64,000 nucleotides of DNA from Pseudomaricurvus sp050633365 (GCA_050633365.1 JBOEGJ010000011.1:62001-126000), one strand, 5' to 3'. Shown: positions 35,413-44,416, numbered from the stretch's first letter. Numbers and translations: made by a program. The notes: a model not told the origin generated them from the letters alone.

Positions 35413-36501
35413 TCAAAGACCTACATCGTCGCGTCGAACTCTGGCCAACACCGGCGCTACTAAGCTGCTGACATAGAGATAATCAGAGGTCTCGCTAGCG
35501 CCGGTGGTTAAGGGGTAAGTCGCAGCGGGGTCTTGCAGGTTAGCCAATATATCCCCGTCTTCAGAAATCGCCAAAATATGGCCGTAGTATTGGGCCGCTG
35601 GTCGAACAAATGTAGGTAGGCGCTGAACCACTTTACGCAAGAAAGGTTTCGCGGCTAACGAATCCAACAACGCAATGCGAGGTGATGTGAAGCCCAACCA
35701 AAAGCGCCCGTCTTTACCAGCCAGAATATTGTCGGGAAAACCCGGCAGGTTATCGACAATGACTTCAGATTGCCCTTGCTTCTCACCCGCGAGCCAATAC
35801 TTCCACACCCGATATTCAGAGGTTTCGTTGATCAGCAAAAAACGACCCGCTGGATCGACAGTGATGCCATTGGCAAAACTCAACCCAGACATGATCACCG
35901 TGGCAATATTGGTCGCCGGATCAAATTCGATAACGCGTCCTGTTTTTTGATGTTCCATGATATCGACAAGGCTGGCCTTATAGGTACTTCCGTAAGCCTT
36001 CGCCGAAAAGCGTGTAGTGGAATCGGTTAGATAGATTTTTCCGCTAGGTGCCATCACCAAATCATTGGCGTACAACAGCGCCTGCCCTTCCACTTCTGTG
36101 AGTTTCTTGGTCAGTTCACCGCCAGCACTGATATGGAAGACACCCTCAAACGCATCGGCGACCCAAAAATCGTTGTCGTCACCGAGACAAATGCCCAGTC
36201 CTCGGCCCGGTAGCTTTACCCATTTTTCGCCCGCCATTTGATCGGGCTGCCAACGAACAACCCAGCCCTGATCGGTGGTAGCGTAAACCCGTCCGTCGGA
36301 GTCTACGACAACCCCTTCCGGTCCGGTTTGATCGCCCATCGTGAGTGAGTCGAAACTCTTTAAGGAATCGTTAACACTAAAGCTGCCCTGATAGCTCGGT
36401 GCCTCTGGAGCCTTCCACGCTACGGGCTCGATGACCACGGGCCACAAACTAAAATACAAGACAAGCATCGCAATGATTGCGGCAGATAACCTAATTAGCA
36501 T
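35413..36501 (-). CDS. strictosidine synthase-like / SMP-30 six-bladed propeller protein
   Basis: 362 residues with an N-terminal membrane anchor (about 4-22) and a beta-propeller of the SMP-30/gluconolactonase/strictosidine-synthase-like clan. Repeated blade motifs include GPEGVVVDSDGRVYATT, YANDLVMAPSGKIYLTDS, SFANGITVDPAGRFLLIN and LPGFPDNILAGKDGRFWLG. The closest recognisable layout is the APMAP/strictosidine-synthase-like group, whose members are lactonases or arylesterases; the substrate is unknown. It sits between flhB and flhA in the same direction, 121 bp and 154 bp from them, where no such gene belongs in the usual cluster. A motility role is unproven. Confidence 0.85.
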   Translation of the reverse strand: MLIRLSAAIIAMLVLYFSLWPVVIEPVAWKAPEAPSYQGSFSVNDSLKSFDSLTMGDQTGPEGVVVDSDGRVYATTDQGWVVRWQPDQMAGEKWVKLPGRGLGICLGDDNDFWVADAFEGVFHISAGGELTKKLTEVEGQALLYANDLVMAPSGKIYLTDSTTRFSAKAYGSTYKASLVDIMEHQKTGRVIEFDPATNIATVIMSGLSFANGITVDPAGRFLLINETSEYRVWKYWLAGEKQGQSEVIVDNLPGFPDNILAGKDGRFWLGFTSPRIALLDSLAAKPFLRKVVQRLPTFVRPAAQYYGHILAISEDGDILANLQDPAATYPLTTGASETSDYLYVSSLVAPVLARVRRDDVGL

Positions 36502-36622
36502 TCCCTTTTCCCCAAATGGTCAATACGAAACGCCCTAGTCTACTGAGTTGCCACAAAAATGCAGCCATCTTCAATATAGAACCTGCCTCGGAGACGATTG
36601 AAACAAAAGAAATACTGAAGAC

Positions 36623-37768
36623 CTAAATTTTATCGGGATCAAAAACCATATCCTTGGGAACTGGAATGTTGCGTGGATACTCTGGCTTCTCTCCCTTACC
36701 CTTGCGGTAATTCGACAACTGAAATACATAAGCCAATACTTGAGCCACCGCCATATAGAGCCCCGACGGGATTTCTTGATCCACCTCAGTAGTGTGATAA
36801 ACCGCTCGAGCAAGCACAGGAGATTCCATTATTTGAATATCATTGGCATTGGCGATCTCTCGGATTTTAAGAGCCATAAAATCAACACCTTTAGCCACTA
36901 CAATGGGCGTACCCATGGATTCAGGATCGTACTTAACCGCCACTGAGAAGTGGGTCGGGTTGGTGATCACCACATCAGCTTCAGGCACGGCCGCCAATTG
37001 TCGATTATTGGCCATCTCTCGCTGCAGCTGGCGTATCCGCCCCTTCACTTCGGGCTTGCCTTCCGAGTCTTTCATCTCATCTTTAATATCTTGTCGAGAC
37101 ATTTTCAGTTTGCGCGAATTATCCCAAATCTGAAAAGGCACATCGGCCAAAACAATAAAAATAGTGACCGCCGACAAAGCAATAGCGGCCCAACCCGACA
37201 ATCGAAGAGAATCGACAATCGATGGCTTAACTGCCTGATTGGCCAATTCAAGCATGTCCTGCTGCTGAACGACCAATAACACGATAGCCAAACTCAGAAT
37301 GAGAAGTACCTTTGCCAGTGCTTTGGTTAATTCAACCAAGCCTTTAACACCAAACATTCGCTTCAAACCCGCCGGTAAACTCATGCGGTTAGCTTTGGGC
37401 ATCAACGCCTTGGGACTCCACAACCACCCTCCCAAGGCAATTGGCCCCAAGATCGCAGCAATCGCCAATACGGTGAACAGCGGAAACAACGATGTTAGCG
37501 CATCACCAAAGGAGTGAGTGAGATGAGAAATCATCAGAGAGGTGTCGAAAATATCTTCACGAGTAAGCTGGAAATTGAAACGAATGATATCCAACAGACG
37601 CTGAGACATAAAAGGCGCGAAGACAAATAAGGAGATACTGCCAGAAATTAAAATGGCCGACGTGGTTAGTTCCCGCGATCGCGGAACCTGCCCGTCCTCG
37701 CGGGCCTTGTCCAAGCGCTTCTGCGTGGGTTCTTCTGTTTTTTCCTGACTGCTGTCGTCTTCTGCCAT
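36623..37768 (-). CDS. flhB: flagellar export switch protein FlhB
   Basis: 381 residues. Four membrane helices (about 35-55, 95-115, 145-168, 190-210) precede a cytoplasmic domain with the autocleavage motif N270-P-T-H. FlhB self-cleaves there and, with FliK, switches export from rod/hook to filament substrates. The start overlaps the fliR stop by one base (TGATG), so translation is coupled. Confidence 0.97.
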   Translation of the reverse strand: MAEDDSSQEKTEEPTQKRLDKAREDGQVPRSRELTTSAILISGSISLFVFAPFMSQRLLDIIRFNFQLTREDIFDTSLMISHLTHSFGDALTSLFPLFTVLAIAAILGPIALGGWLWSPKALMPKANRMSLPAGLKRMFGVKGLVELTKALAKVLLILSLAIVLLVVQQQDMLELANQAVKPSIVDSLRLSGWAAIALSAVTIFIVLADVPFQIWDNSRKLKMSRQDIKDEMKDSEGKPEVKGRIRQLQREMANNRQLAAVPEADVVITNPTHFSVAVKYDPESMGTPIVVAKGVDFMALKIREIANANDIQIMESPVLARAVYHTTEVDQEIPSGLYMAVAQVLAYVFQLSNYRKGKGEKPEYPRNIPVPKDMVFDPDKI

Positions 37769-38547
37769 CAGCGAATATCCAGAATGTTGTAGAGAACATT
37801 AAAGCCCTCTTCCATAAATAAGTGATAATTCGGTAAAAAGCTCGGCATGCTGTACCAAATCAACACCAATCCGAACAGCAAAGTAATGGGAAAGCCTACG
37901 GCAAAAACATTCATTTGCGGTGCCGCGCGACTCATCACACCAAAGGCCAAATTCACAACCAGCAACGAGGTGAGTACCGGCATAGCAACCAACAACGCGC
38001 GGCTGAACATCCAAGTGCCACTACTGGCGATTTGTAAAAACACATCGGCGCTAAAACCTCGGTCGGAGACGGGAAAAGTGCTGAAGCTTTCAATGACCAT
38101 TTGAAATACGGCCAAATGACCATTTACACTCAGGAAAAGCAGAGTGGTCAAAATTAGGTAGTACTGGGAAACGACGGTAACCGTCACACCATTGGCGGGG
38201 TCATTCATGGAGGCAAAACCCAAGCCCATCTTCATCGCCATAAATTGACCGGCAAGAACAAACAGATGAAACATCACCTGCAAGAAGAATCCGATGGTAA
38301 TACCAATAACGATTTGCTGAATGATAATGACCAGACTCGCCAAAGACAGCGGCGGAATGGATGGCATAGGTGGCAGTAACGGCACCACCAAGAGTGTCAC
38401 CGTAATACCAAGAACAACACGAACCCTTGCCGTCACCAATCGAGTTCCCACTACGGGCATCGACATGAACAGTGCCGTAATTCGAAAAAACGGCCACAGA
38501 TAGCGACCAACGAACTCAGTGATCTGCGCATCGGTTAGGTACCACAT
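37768..38547 (-). CDS. fliR: flagellar export gate protein FliR
   Basis: 259 residues, with six hydrophobic segments spread over the whole length and family motifs FFRITALFMSMPVVGTR near the N terminus and FAVGFPITLLFG toward the C terminus. FliR is the single-copy gate subunit in the FliP5-FliQ4-FliR1 complex. It lies 3 bp after fliQ and overlaps flhB. Confidence 0.97.
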   Translation of the reverse strand: MWYLTDAQITEFVGRYLWPFFRITALFMSMPVVGTRLVTARVRVVLGITVTLLVVPLLPPMPSIPPLSLASLVIIIQQIVIGITIGFFLQVMFHLFVLAGQFMAMKMGLGFASMNDPANGVTVTVVSQYYLILTTLLFLSVNGHLAVFQMVIESFSTFPVSDRGFSADVFLQIASSGTWMFSRALLVAMPVLTSLLVVNLAFGVMSRAAPQMNVFAVGFPITLLFGLVLIWYSMPSFLPNYHLFMEEGFNVLYNILDIR

Positions 38548-38550
38548 ACG

Positions 38551-38820
38551 CTAGCCAATCAACTGAGGTATTTGTGTAATAAGACCGATAAAGAGATCCA
38601 TAAACTGAGTAATCAGCCACCCTCCCGCCACCATAATGGTACCGAGCGTAATCAACAATCGAGGGAGAAAACTCAGCGTTTGTTCGTTAATTTGTGTTGC
38701 CGCCTGAAACATACTGACGATTAACCCCACCGCCAAGCTGGGCCCGACGATCAACGCCACCATGGTAACGGTCAAAAAGAAAGCGCTACCTAATAGATCC
38801 ATAACCACTTCGGGAGTCAT
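38551..38820 (-). CDS. fliQ: flagellar export gate protein FliQ
   Basis: 89 residues, the standard length. It has two membrane helices (about 15-38 and 52-75) and the signature QAATQINEQTLSFLPR between them. Four copies pack around FliP/FliR in the gate. It lies 39 bp after fliP. Confidence 0.97.
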   Translation of the reverse strand: MTPEVVMDLLGSAFFLTVTMVALIVGPSLAVGLIVSMFQAATQINEQTLSFLPRLLITLGTIMVAGGWLITQFMDLFIGLITQIPQLIG

Positions 38821-38859
38821 CTTCGAATCCTCGCAGAAACTGTATTACTCATCAGGACG

Positions 38860-39702
38860 TCAACCATAACTTGCCGCCAAGGTGCCAATAATTAGCGCCC
38901 AACCATCGACCAATACGAACAACATAATCTTGAACGGTAATGAAATAATCAGCGGCGACAACATCATCATCCCCATGGCCATCAGCACACTCGCAACAAC
39001 GATATCGATCACCAAAAAAGGGATAAAGATGATAAATCCGATTTGAAAAGCCGTTTTTAACTCCGACGTCACAAATGCTGGAACCAAGATATTCATTGGA
39101 AGCTCTTCTGCACTTTGTACATCGCGTTGGTCGGCAATTTCCATAAACAAAGCAATGTCGGACTCTCTAGTCTGGGCCAACATAAAAGCGTGGAAAGGCT
39201 TTTGAATCCGATCAAACGCCTCGCCAGCGGTAATACTCTCGTTAATATAAGGCTGAAGCGTTTGCTCATTCACCTCTTTAAATACTGGAGTCATAATAAA
39301 GAAAGTCAGAAAAAGCGTTAGACCAATTAGAATCTGGTTAGATGGTGACTGCTGTAGTCCCAACGCCTGCCTGAGAATCGCGAATACGATAATGATCCGA
39401 GTAAACGACGTCATCATCATCAACATCGCAGGCAACAGTGACAAGCTCGTCATTATCGCCAGAATTTGTAGCGTTACGGTGTAATCTTGGGTGCCATCGT
39501 CATTGGTTTTTACCGTGAGTGCCGGTAAACCAGGAATCCCCTTTATACCCTGGGGAGAATCCGCCGAGGAAGATATAGCCTCAGCCGTCGCGCCTAAGGT
39601 ATCTGATTGGGCGTAAGACTGCCCAGACCAAGCTCCCAGCAAGAGAATCAGCAATACGAGGAAAACACCAATTGGCTGACGCACTGCCTCTTGTAGACTC
39701 AC
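38860..39702 (-). CDS. fliP: flagellar export gate protein FliP
   Basis: 280 residues. An N-terminal signal peptide (hydrophobic 12-25, likely cleavage near SYAQS) is followed by four membrane helices with the conserved MMTSFTRIIIVFAILRQALG, PSNQILIGLTLFLTFF and FIPFLVIDIVVASVLMAMGM. It forms the pentameric core of the export gate. It overlaps fliO by four bases (ATGA type), suggesting coupled translation. Confidence 0.97.
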   Translation of the reverse strand: MSLQEAVRQPIGVFLVLLILLLGAWSGQSYAQSDTLGATAEAISSSADSPQGIKGIPGLPALTVKTNDDGTQDYTVTLQILAIMTSLSLLPAMLMMMTSFTRIIIVFAILRQALGLQQSPSNQILIGLTLFLTFFIMTPVFKEVNEQTLQPYINESITAGEAFDRIQKPFHAFMLAQTRESDIALFMEIADQRDVQSAEELPMNILVPAFVTSELKTAFQIGFIIFIPFLVIDIVVASVLMAMGMMMLSPLIISLPFKIMLFVLVDGWALIIGTLAASYG

Positions 39703-40130
39703 GACTTTTCGGTCCCTTTCGTTAGTATCTCTTTAAGCTTCGCTGAAAAGTCCGTGGGCGCGCTCTCGCTAGCTCGACTTAAATCCACTGGCTCATCGAA
39801 AACGTGCAAAGAGTTAATTTGTGTTGCGGTGACACCCAACAAAATGTGCTGACCACCAACATCGACCAAGACAATTCGCTCTCTTGTTCCCATTGGCATG
39901 GCGGCAACCACTTTCATTTGCTGCCCCCCCACCAAACTACCTTGTCCGACTCGCTTTAAAATCCAGGCAAGGGCAAATACCAAACCGATCACGAATAACA
40001 ATCCCAACAGCACCTGCATCATGTAAGCGCCTTGATTGGGCATGGGCGTTGATGACTTCACAGCGTCTTGAACTTGAGCAAAAACAGGTGCGCAAGAGAA
40101 CAACACAAGCAACAGCGTCAGCTTTTTCAT
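39699..40130 (-). CDS. fliO: flagellar assembly scaffold FliO
   Basis: 143 residues from the ATG at 40130: a signal-like MKKLTLLLVLFSCAPVFAQ, then a membrane helix (about 40-60, MQVLLGLLFVIGLVFALAWIL), then a short cytoplasmic tail with VVAAMPMGTRERIVLVDVGGQHILLG. FliO helps assemble FliP. The frame continues upstream to a TTG (40238) overlapping the fliN stop, and an ATG at 40193 is also possible. The 40130 start was chosen because it gives a normal signal sequence. Confidence 0.88.
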   Translation of the reverse strand: MKKLTLLLVLFSCAPVFAQVQDAVKSSTPMPNQGAYMMQVLLGLLFVIGLVFALAWILKRVGQGSLVGGQQMKVVAAMPMGTRERIVLVDVGGQHILLGVTATQINSLHVFDEPVDLSRASESAPTDFSAKLKEILTKGTEKS

Positions 40131-40234
40131 CAGCCTGTGTTTTGACCGTAGACTGAAGCTCGCTTTATACGGATTGACGGCGTGTACTCTCATGATGGCC
40201 ACTCGACTCGGTGAAATTATTTTCTCGGGAAACC

Positions 40235-40681
40235 TCAACGCAATCGCTTGATACGCTCCGCGGGACTGATGACATCCGTCATACGAATACCAAACTTTTC
40301 GTTAACCACCACCACTTCTCCGTGGGCAATCAAGGTGCCGTTAACCAGCACATCTAACGGCTCACCTGCCAAGCGATCGAGCTCAATCACTGAGCCTTGA
40401 TTTAACTGCAGTAGGTTGCGAATGGTGATTGAGGTGGCGCCAACCTCCATGGCAATAGTGACAGGAATATCGAGAATTACGTCAAGATCGGGATTGTCGC
40501 CAGCCGATACTAAAGGCGCATCGTTTTGTAGCTCGTCGAGTTCCACCTGGCTGACATCATCGTCGCTTTCTGCCTCGCCAGATTCCGCCTCAGCCATAGC
40601 TGCGGCCCACTCGTCGGCCATGGAATCCTGATTGACGTCTTCGCCTTCAGTTTCGCCAGTTGGCAGATCATCATCACTCAT
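40235..40681 (-). CDS. fliN: flagellar motor switch protein FliN
   Basis: 148 residues. An acidic N-terminal ~65 residues precede a SpoA domain with LDVILDIPVTIAMEVGATSITIRNLLQLNQGSVIELDRLAGEPLDVLVNG and VVNEKFGIRMTDV. With FliM and FliG it forms the cytoplasmic C-ring that sets rotation direction. It overlaps the fliM 3' end by 8 bp, with its ribosome-binding site (AGGAAG) inside fliM. Confidence 0.97.
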   Translation of the reverse strand: MSDDDLPTGETEGEDVNQDSMADEWAAAMAEAESGEAESDDDVSQVELDELQNDAPLVSAGDNPDLDVILDIPVTIAMEVGATSITIRNLLQLNQGSVIELDRLAGEPLDVLVNGTLIAHGEVVVVNEKFGIRMTDVISPAERIKRLR

Positions 40682-41690
40682 CGTCTTCTTCCTTTGCTAT
40701 CTCAGGCATGGTCGAAACGTTTTGAAATACCGTTCGATCAATTAATTCGTTCACTTTCAGCGCCAAGTTGCCATTCGATTGGCCCATCTCACTGCGAAAC
40801 ATGGGCACCTTGTTGGCGGTGACGATTTGAAACTCGGGCATCTCGATCGGCACTACATCGCCAGTTTTCATTTCTAAGATATCGCGCAAGGTGATCTTCT
40901 GACTGGCGACCTCACACTCCAATTCGACCTTGGCTTCCATAACGTCATTGCGCAAAGCGACGCTCCAGCGATCATCAAGATCATCGGTATCAGTCTGTAA
41001 ACCGGCGTCGAGCATTTCCCGAATAGGCTCAATCATCGAATAGGGAATGGTGATGTGTAAATCACCGCCGCCGCCGTCAAGCTCCACATGAAAAGTACTG
41101 ACAACAACAACCTCACTAGGGCTGACAATATTTGCCATGGAAGGATTAACTTCTGAATTGATGTACTCGAAGTCGATGGGCATCACTGCCTTCCACGCCT
41201 CTTCGAGATCCACAAACGCTTGATCGAGAACCATCTGTACCACACGCAGCTCGGTAGGCGTAAATTCTCTACCCTCAATTTTTGCGTGACGACCGTCACC
41301 ACCAAAGAAGTTATCAACCAATTTGAACACTAGCTTCGCATCCAAAATAATTAACGCGGTGCCACGCAACGGGCGAAACTTCACCATATTCAAACTGGTG
41401 GGCACATAAAGTGTATGAACGTACTCACCAAATTTTTGAATTTGTACGCCTCCCAAAGAAACATCGGCGGAGCGACGAAGCAGATTAAACATGCTAATTC
41501 GAGTGTAACGAGCGAAACGCTCGTTAATCATCTCTAAGGTGGGCATTCGCCCACGTACGATTCGATCCTGGCTGGTTAAGTCGTATGACTTAACCGAACC
41601 GGGCTCGGCATCACTCTCGGTTTCGACATCACCATCATCGACCCCATGGAGTAGCGCATCAATCTCGTCTTGTGACAGTAAGTCTTGCAC
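40674..41690 (-). CDS. fliM: flagellar motor switch protein FliM
   Basis: 338 residues from a GTG start (AGGAA six bases upstream). The N-terminal CheY-P-binding peptide DLLSQDEIDALLHG is intact. A CheC-like middle domain (MFNLLRRSADVSLGGVQIQKF..., GGDGRHAKIEGREFTPTE) and a C-terminal SpoA domain follow. It is the C-ring subunit that receives CheY-P. It starts 30 bp after fliL. Confidence 0.97.
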   Translation of the reverse strand: MQDLLSQDEIDALLHGVDDGDVETESDAEPGSVKSYDLTSQDRIVRGRMPTLEMINERFARYTRISMFNLLRRSADVSLGGVQIQKFGEYVHTLYVPTSLNMVKFRPLRGTALIILDAKLVFKLVDNFFGGDGRHAKIEGREFTPTELRVVQMVLDQAFVDLEEAWKAVMPIDFEYINSEVNPSMANIVSPSEVVVVSTFHVELDGGGGDLHITIPYSMIEPIREMLDAGLQTDTDDLDDRWSVALRNDVMEAKVELECEVASQKITLRDILEMKTGDVVPIEMPEFQIVTANKVPMFRSEMGQSNGNLALKVNELIDRTVFQNVSTMPEIAKEEDDE

Positions 41691-41720
41691 TTAGCGTTCC
41701 TGCCTTAGGTTTCTTGAGTA

Positions 41721-42245
41721 CTACTGCATAACAAAATTAGTGAAGAGCACCTGCTCAACACCGGGTTTGCCGATCTCTTGCTCGAGCGTTCTCTGAACTT
41801 CATCCAGCGCCATCTGACGCAATAACTCTTTGCCTTCCGCCGTCTGCAATTCGGCGTAATCTTGTCCGCTAAACAGCATCAACAAGCCGTGTTGCAACAT
41901 CGTACTGTGCTCTTCGATAGCAGCGACCACATCTTCTTCACGAACCATTAAACTGACTTCGGCCTGCAAGAAACGCTGTCGACCTCGGGCGTTAAAATTA
42001 ACGATAATGGTAGGCTTGAGTGGAAAATAGATCGCAGGAAGCTTCTCTTCAACCACCGGTTCGGCGTCGGCTGCGGCGGCCTCGCCCGCCTCTCCCTCTG
42101 CAGGTGCGTCCCCTCCCATCATCTTGAGTGCAAAAAGCGTCCCGCCAACCGAGAGTCCCACCAGCACTAAACCCACCACAATCATCATGATGAGCTTCTT
42201 TTTACCGCCGCCGGACTCTTCTACTTCTTCATTGTCTTCAGCCAT
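41721..42245 (-). CDS. fliL: flagellar basal-body associated protein FliL
   Basis: 174 residues. A short cytoplasmic N terminus (with GGGKKK) precedes one membrane helix (about 18-40), an acidic Ala/Glu linker, and a periplasmic stomatin-like domain ending in VEQVLFTNFVMQ. FliL surrounds the stator units and supports torque. It is the first gene of fliLMNOPQR-flhB, with a strong sigma-54 promoter 40 bp upstream. Confidence 0.96.
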   Translation of the reverse strand: MAEDNEEVEESGGGKKKLIMMIVVGLVLVGLSVGGTLFALKMMGGDAPAEGEAGEAAAADAEPVVEEKLPAIYFPLKPTIIVNFNARGRQRFLQAEVSLMVREEDVVAAIEEHSTMLQHGLLMLFSGQDYAELQTAEGKELLRQMALDEVQRTLEQEIGKPGVEQVLFTNFVMQ

Positions 42246-42284
42246 GTCAAAAACCTGTCGTTCCTTTTATAAAATCAAATATCA

Positions 42285-42299
42285 GCAAGAGGCGTGCCA
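42285..42299 (-). promoter_or_regulatory. sigma-54 promoter for fliL operon
   Basis: Minus-strand TGGCACGCCTCTTGC matches every position of TGGCACG-N4-TTGC. The predicted transcription start is ~28 bp before fliL. It supports RpoN-dependent expression of fliLMNOPQR-flhB separate from fliK. Confidence 0.9.
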
Positions 42300-42442
42300 C
42301 CACTTCTACCCGCATCGCACCCTGCCATAAGCTCAACTGTCACCGCTAGCGTAGTTCAATTTGGGAAATCCTACAGGGACTGCTCCATCTTTGATCCTCT
42401 AGTCGAGGTGAAGCACGGATGGAAAGGAGATGCGGATGCGGG

Positions 42443-42470
42443 ATGAGAAATGAGAAATGAGAGATGAGAG
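42443..42470. repeat. four tandem 7-bp repeats
   Basis: Two copies of ATGAGAA are followed by two of ATGAGAG, exactly in register, in the 424-bp fliK-fliL gap. The run is flanked by looser GATGCGG units. It is a short minisatellite that could vary in copy number. Confidence 0.85.
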
Positions 42471-42485
42471 ATGCGTTGGGTATGG

Positions 42486-42529
42486 GGTGCCCCGAAATTT
42501 CGGACACCTATTTGTTGAGCGGTACCGCT
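42486..42529. repeat. two adjacent palindromes in the fliK-fliL gap
   Basis: CCGAAATTTCGG (42492-42503) is a perfect 12-bp palindrome inside a longer imperfect one ending in GGTG/CACC (42486-42508). Fourteen bases on, AGCGGTACCGCT (42518-42529) is another perfect 12-bp palindrome. No gene occupies 42300-42669; the sequence may be operators or a decayed insertion-sequence end. Confidence 0.6.
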
Positions 42530-42669
42530 AATCCGAAACCGGGTCATCCCAGTTATGCTGAGTGCACTTTTCAGCCGCCGTCGACACCCGGAGGTTATGC
42601 CATGTGAAACTTTACTCTGTATCGCTATTGGCTGCGCCGCTAGGTCAGAGCAATCAACATTAAGAGTGT

Positions 42670-44172
42670 TTAGACAAAGTGATCAACCAAGCCTTGAGCG
42701 ATCTTGATGGGGGCTATCTCTTCTGCGTCCTCATCGTGCTCACCCGCCGCATCAGACTGACCGGAGCCACCGTTGCCGCTCTCTGCTTGCTGCTGAAATG
42801 ACTGATCCGAGACGTCAACGTCGACCAAATTCAAACCCTCCGCATCAAACATATCTCTGAGTTTCTGCGCCGTCTGGTCGAGAGCCTCGCGAACCACGGC
42901 GTGCTGACTGGCGAAACTCACACTGGCCTGCTCTTGATTGAGGGTGACCCTAACCTGCAGTTGACCCAGCTCAGGAGGATCGAGCTGTATCTCTGCCGAG
43001 GTAATTCTTTGAGTAGCCATGATAGCGACTCTTTCTGCAACTGCCGTTTGCCATTGAGGCTGACCTGCTTTGGCTTGATTCGGCATGGTAAATTGAGCGC
43101 TGCCCTGCTGGACATTAATCGGCCTAGAAGCCGGACGCTGCGTTGTGGCAATCAAGGGAGAGACTTCACGCAAGGAACCACTGGCGTCGCTCTTGAGTGA
43201 TCCGTCTTTGGCCATCTCTTGAGTCGCAAGATTCACCGCACTGGCCGCCTGCTGATTCAAGGTCTGCTGATTTGGCCTCGGCATATTTTCAGCCAGTTGC
43301 ATCAGTTCAACCGTTTTACTAGCCCCTGACTTGGCCTCTGAGCCAGCCGATCTGCCCTCTAGCGCCGTAGCCAGGCTATCGCCCTCTTCTGCAGTCACAG
43401 CTCCGGTAGTGTCTTGAAATGAGGTAAATGACTGACGCGTGCCGACGGCGCTATTGCCGACAGCTGGGCTCACCGCCACAGAGGCCATTGCCGCCTGCTC
43501 AGAAGCCGCAGGTGCTGCGGTGGGCGCCGCAGTCGAAGCAACAGGGATAATATCCTCAACCAGCTCATCTAATGCGGTATTGTGCGTTTCGCTCTCTTGA
43601 TCTTGCAAACTTCGGGTATTGGCAACCGCATCCGCTAAGCTTTCGAGAGAAATCGAAGCATCTCCGGGCACATCGATAATAACTTCGCTAGAGGCTTCAG
43701 TACCGGAATCAGAAGTTTCCGCCAATGATGACACCAGCGGCGTAAATTCAGCGCTTTCGTCTGTGGAGGATGTGTCTTGATCTCTTGAGCTTACTGAAGC
43801 GCCGGACTCCTCGCTCGCGGTACTAGCTTCAGAGCTCGGCTCAACCGAGTTAGTTTTCTCTTGGTGCTGAGATTGGACACTGCCCTCGGTACTTGTATCT
43901 GCATCAGAGGACTCAGCTTTGGGCTTTACTTGATCTTTAGCCTCTTGCCCTCGATCACCACCGTGCTTGTCGTCACGGCGTTTATCCGAGGCCTCAGAAT
44001 TCGTATTTGACGCAGCGACGGATGACTCATTCGCCTCGGACGCGCTGTTGGCCATGTGCTTTTTGAAAGTTTCATCCGAGTCACGGGCATCGAGATCTCG
44101 CCTATCGACTTTTGCGTTTGCCCCAAGGTTTAACAAGGCGGATACATTCATATTGGCCGCACTAGAATTCAT
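42670..44172 (-). CDS. fliK: flagellar hook-length control protein FliK
   Basis: 500 residues. About 350 are low-complexity (Ser, Glu, Ala-rich). A C-terminal FliK domain (about 365-460) follows, with WQTAVAERVAIMATQ, AEIQLDPPELGQLQVRVTLNQ and VREALDQTAQKLRDMFDAEGLNLVDVDV. It is exported as a molecular ruler and triggers FlhB switching when the hook is complete. GAGGAG precedes the ATG. It has its own perfect sigma-54 promoter 180 bp upstream and is separated from fliL by 424 bp with another promoter. Confidence 0.95.
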   Translation of the reverse strand: MNSSAANMNVSALLNLGANAKVDRRDLDARDSDETFKKHMANSASEANESSVAASNTNSEASDKRRDDKHGGDRGQEAKDQVKPKAESSDADTSTEGSVQSQHQEKTNSVEPSSEASTASEESGASVSSRDQDTSSTDESAEFTPLVSSLAETSDSGTEASSEVIIDVPGDASISLESLADAVANTRSLQDQESETHNTALDELVEDIIPVASTAAPTAAPAASEQAAMASVAVSPAVGNSAVGTRQSFTSFQDTTGAVTAEEGDSLATALEGRSAGSEAKSGASKTVELMQLAENMPRPNQQTLNQQAASAVNLATQEMAKDGSLKSDASGSLREVSPLIATTQRPASRPINVQQGSAQFTMPNQAKAGQPQWQTAVAERVAIMATQRITSAEIQLDPPELGQLQVRVTLNQEQASVSFASQHAVVREALDQTAQKLRDMFDAEGLNLVDVDVSDQSFQQQAESGNGGSGQSDAAGEHDEDAEEIAPIKIAQGLVDHFV

Positions 44173-44271
44173 AAACGCTACTCCTCAACTTTTCATCAGC
44201 AACATGTCCATCGACGTCAGTATCAACAATGGCATTGGCACCAGTTTGCCGCCCTCACGAGCGCTTTGAGC

Positions 44272-44303
44272 CCGAAAGCGGCAACGGATATCCGCTTTTT
44301 CGG
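44272..44303 (-). promoter_or_regulatory. hairpin in the fliK 5' leader
   Basis: CCGAAAGCGG (44272-44281) can pair with CCGCTTT and CGG (44292-44303) through ten base pairs with a two-base bulge and a ten-base loop. It lies within the ~166-nt leader transcribed from the sigma-54 promoter at 44350. The role, whether mRNA stability or translation, is unknown. Confidence 0.45.
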
Positions 44304-44349
44304 CAACTTGGAGTTATTTGCGGCTGTTAATTAACTTGATAAGTATTTT

Positions 44350-44364
44350 GCAAGGAGAGTGCCA
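44350..44364 (-). promoter_or_regulatory. sigma-54 promoter for fliK
   Basis: Minus-strand TGGCACTCTCCTTGC, followed by A, is a near-perfect -24/-12 element. The predicted start is ~166 bp before fliK. A nine-bp tandem duplication (GAGGACAGA twice, 44388-44405) lies just upstream. Confidence 0.9.
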
Positions 44365-44416
44365 ATTAATGGCTAGGGGCTAGCGACGAGGACAGAGAGG
44401 ACAGAGAGCCATGTGA

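Noticed and set aside
42484..42660. Decayed insertion sequence in the fliK-fliL gap
   Set aside because: No transposase remnant or clear terminal repeats could be seen; kept only as a possibility in the findings.
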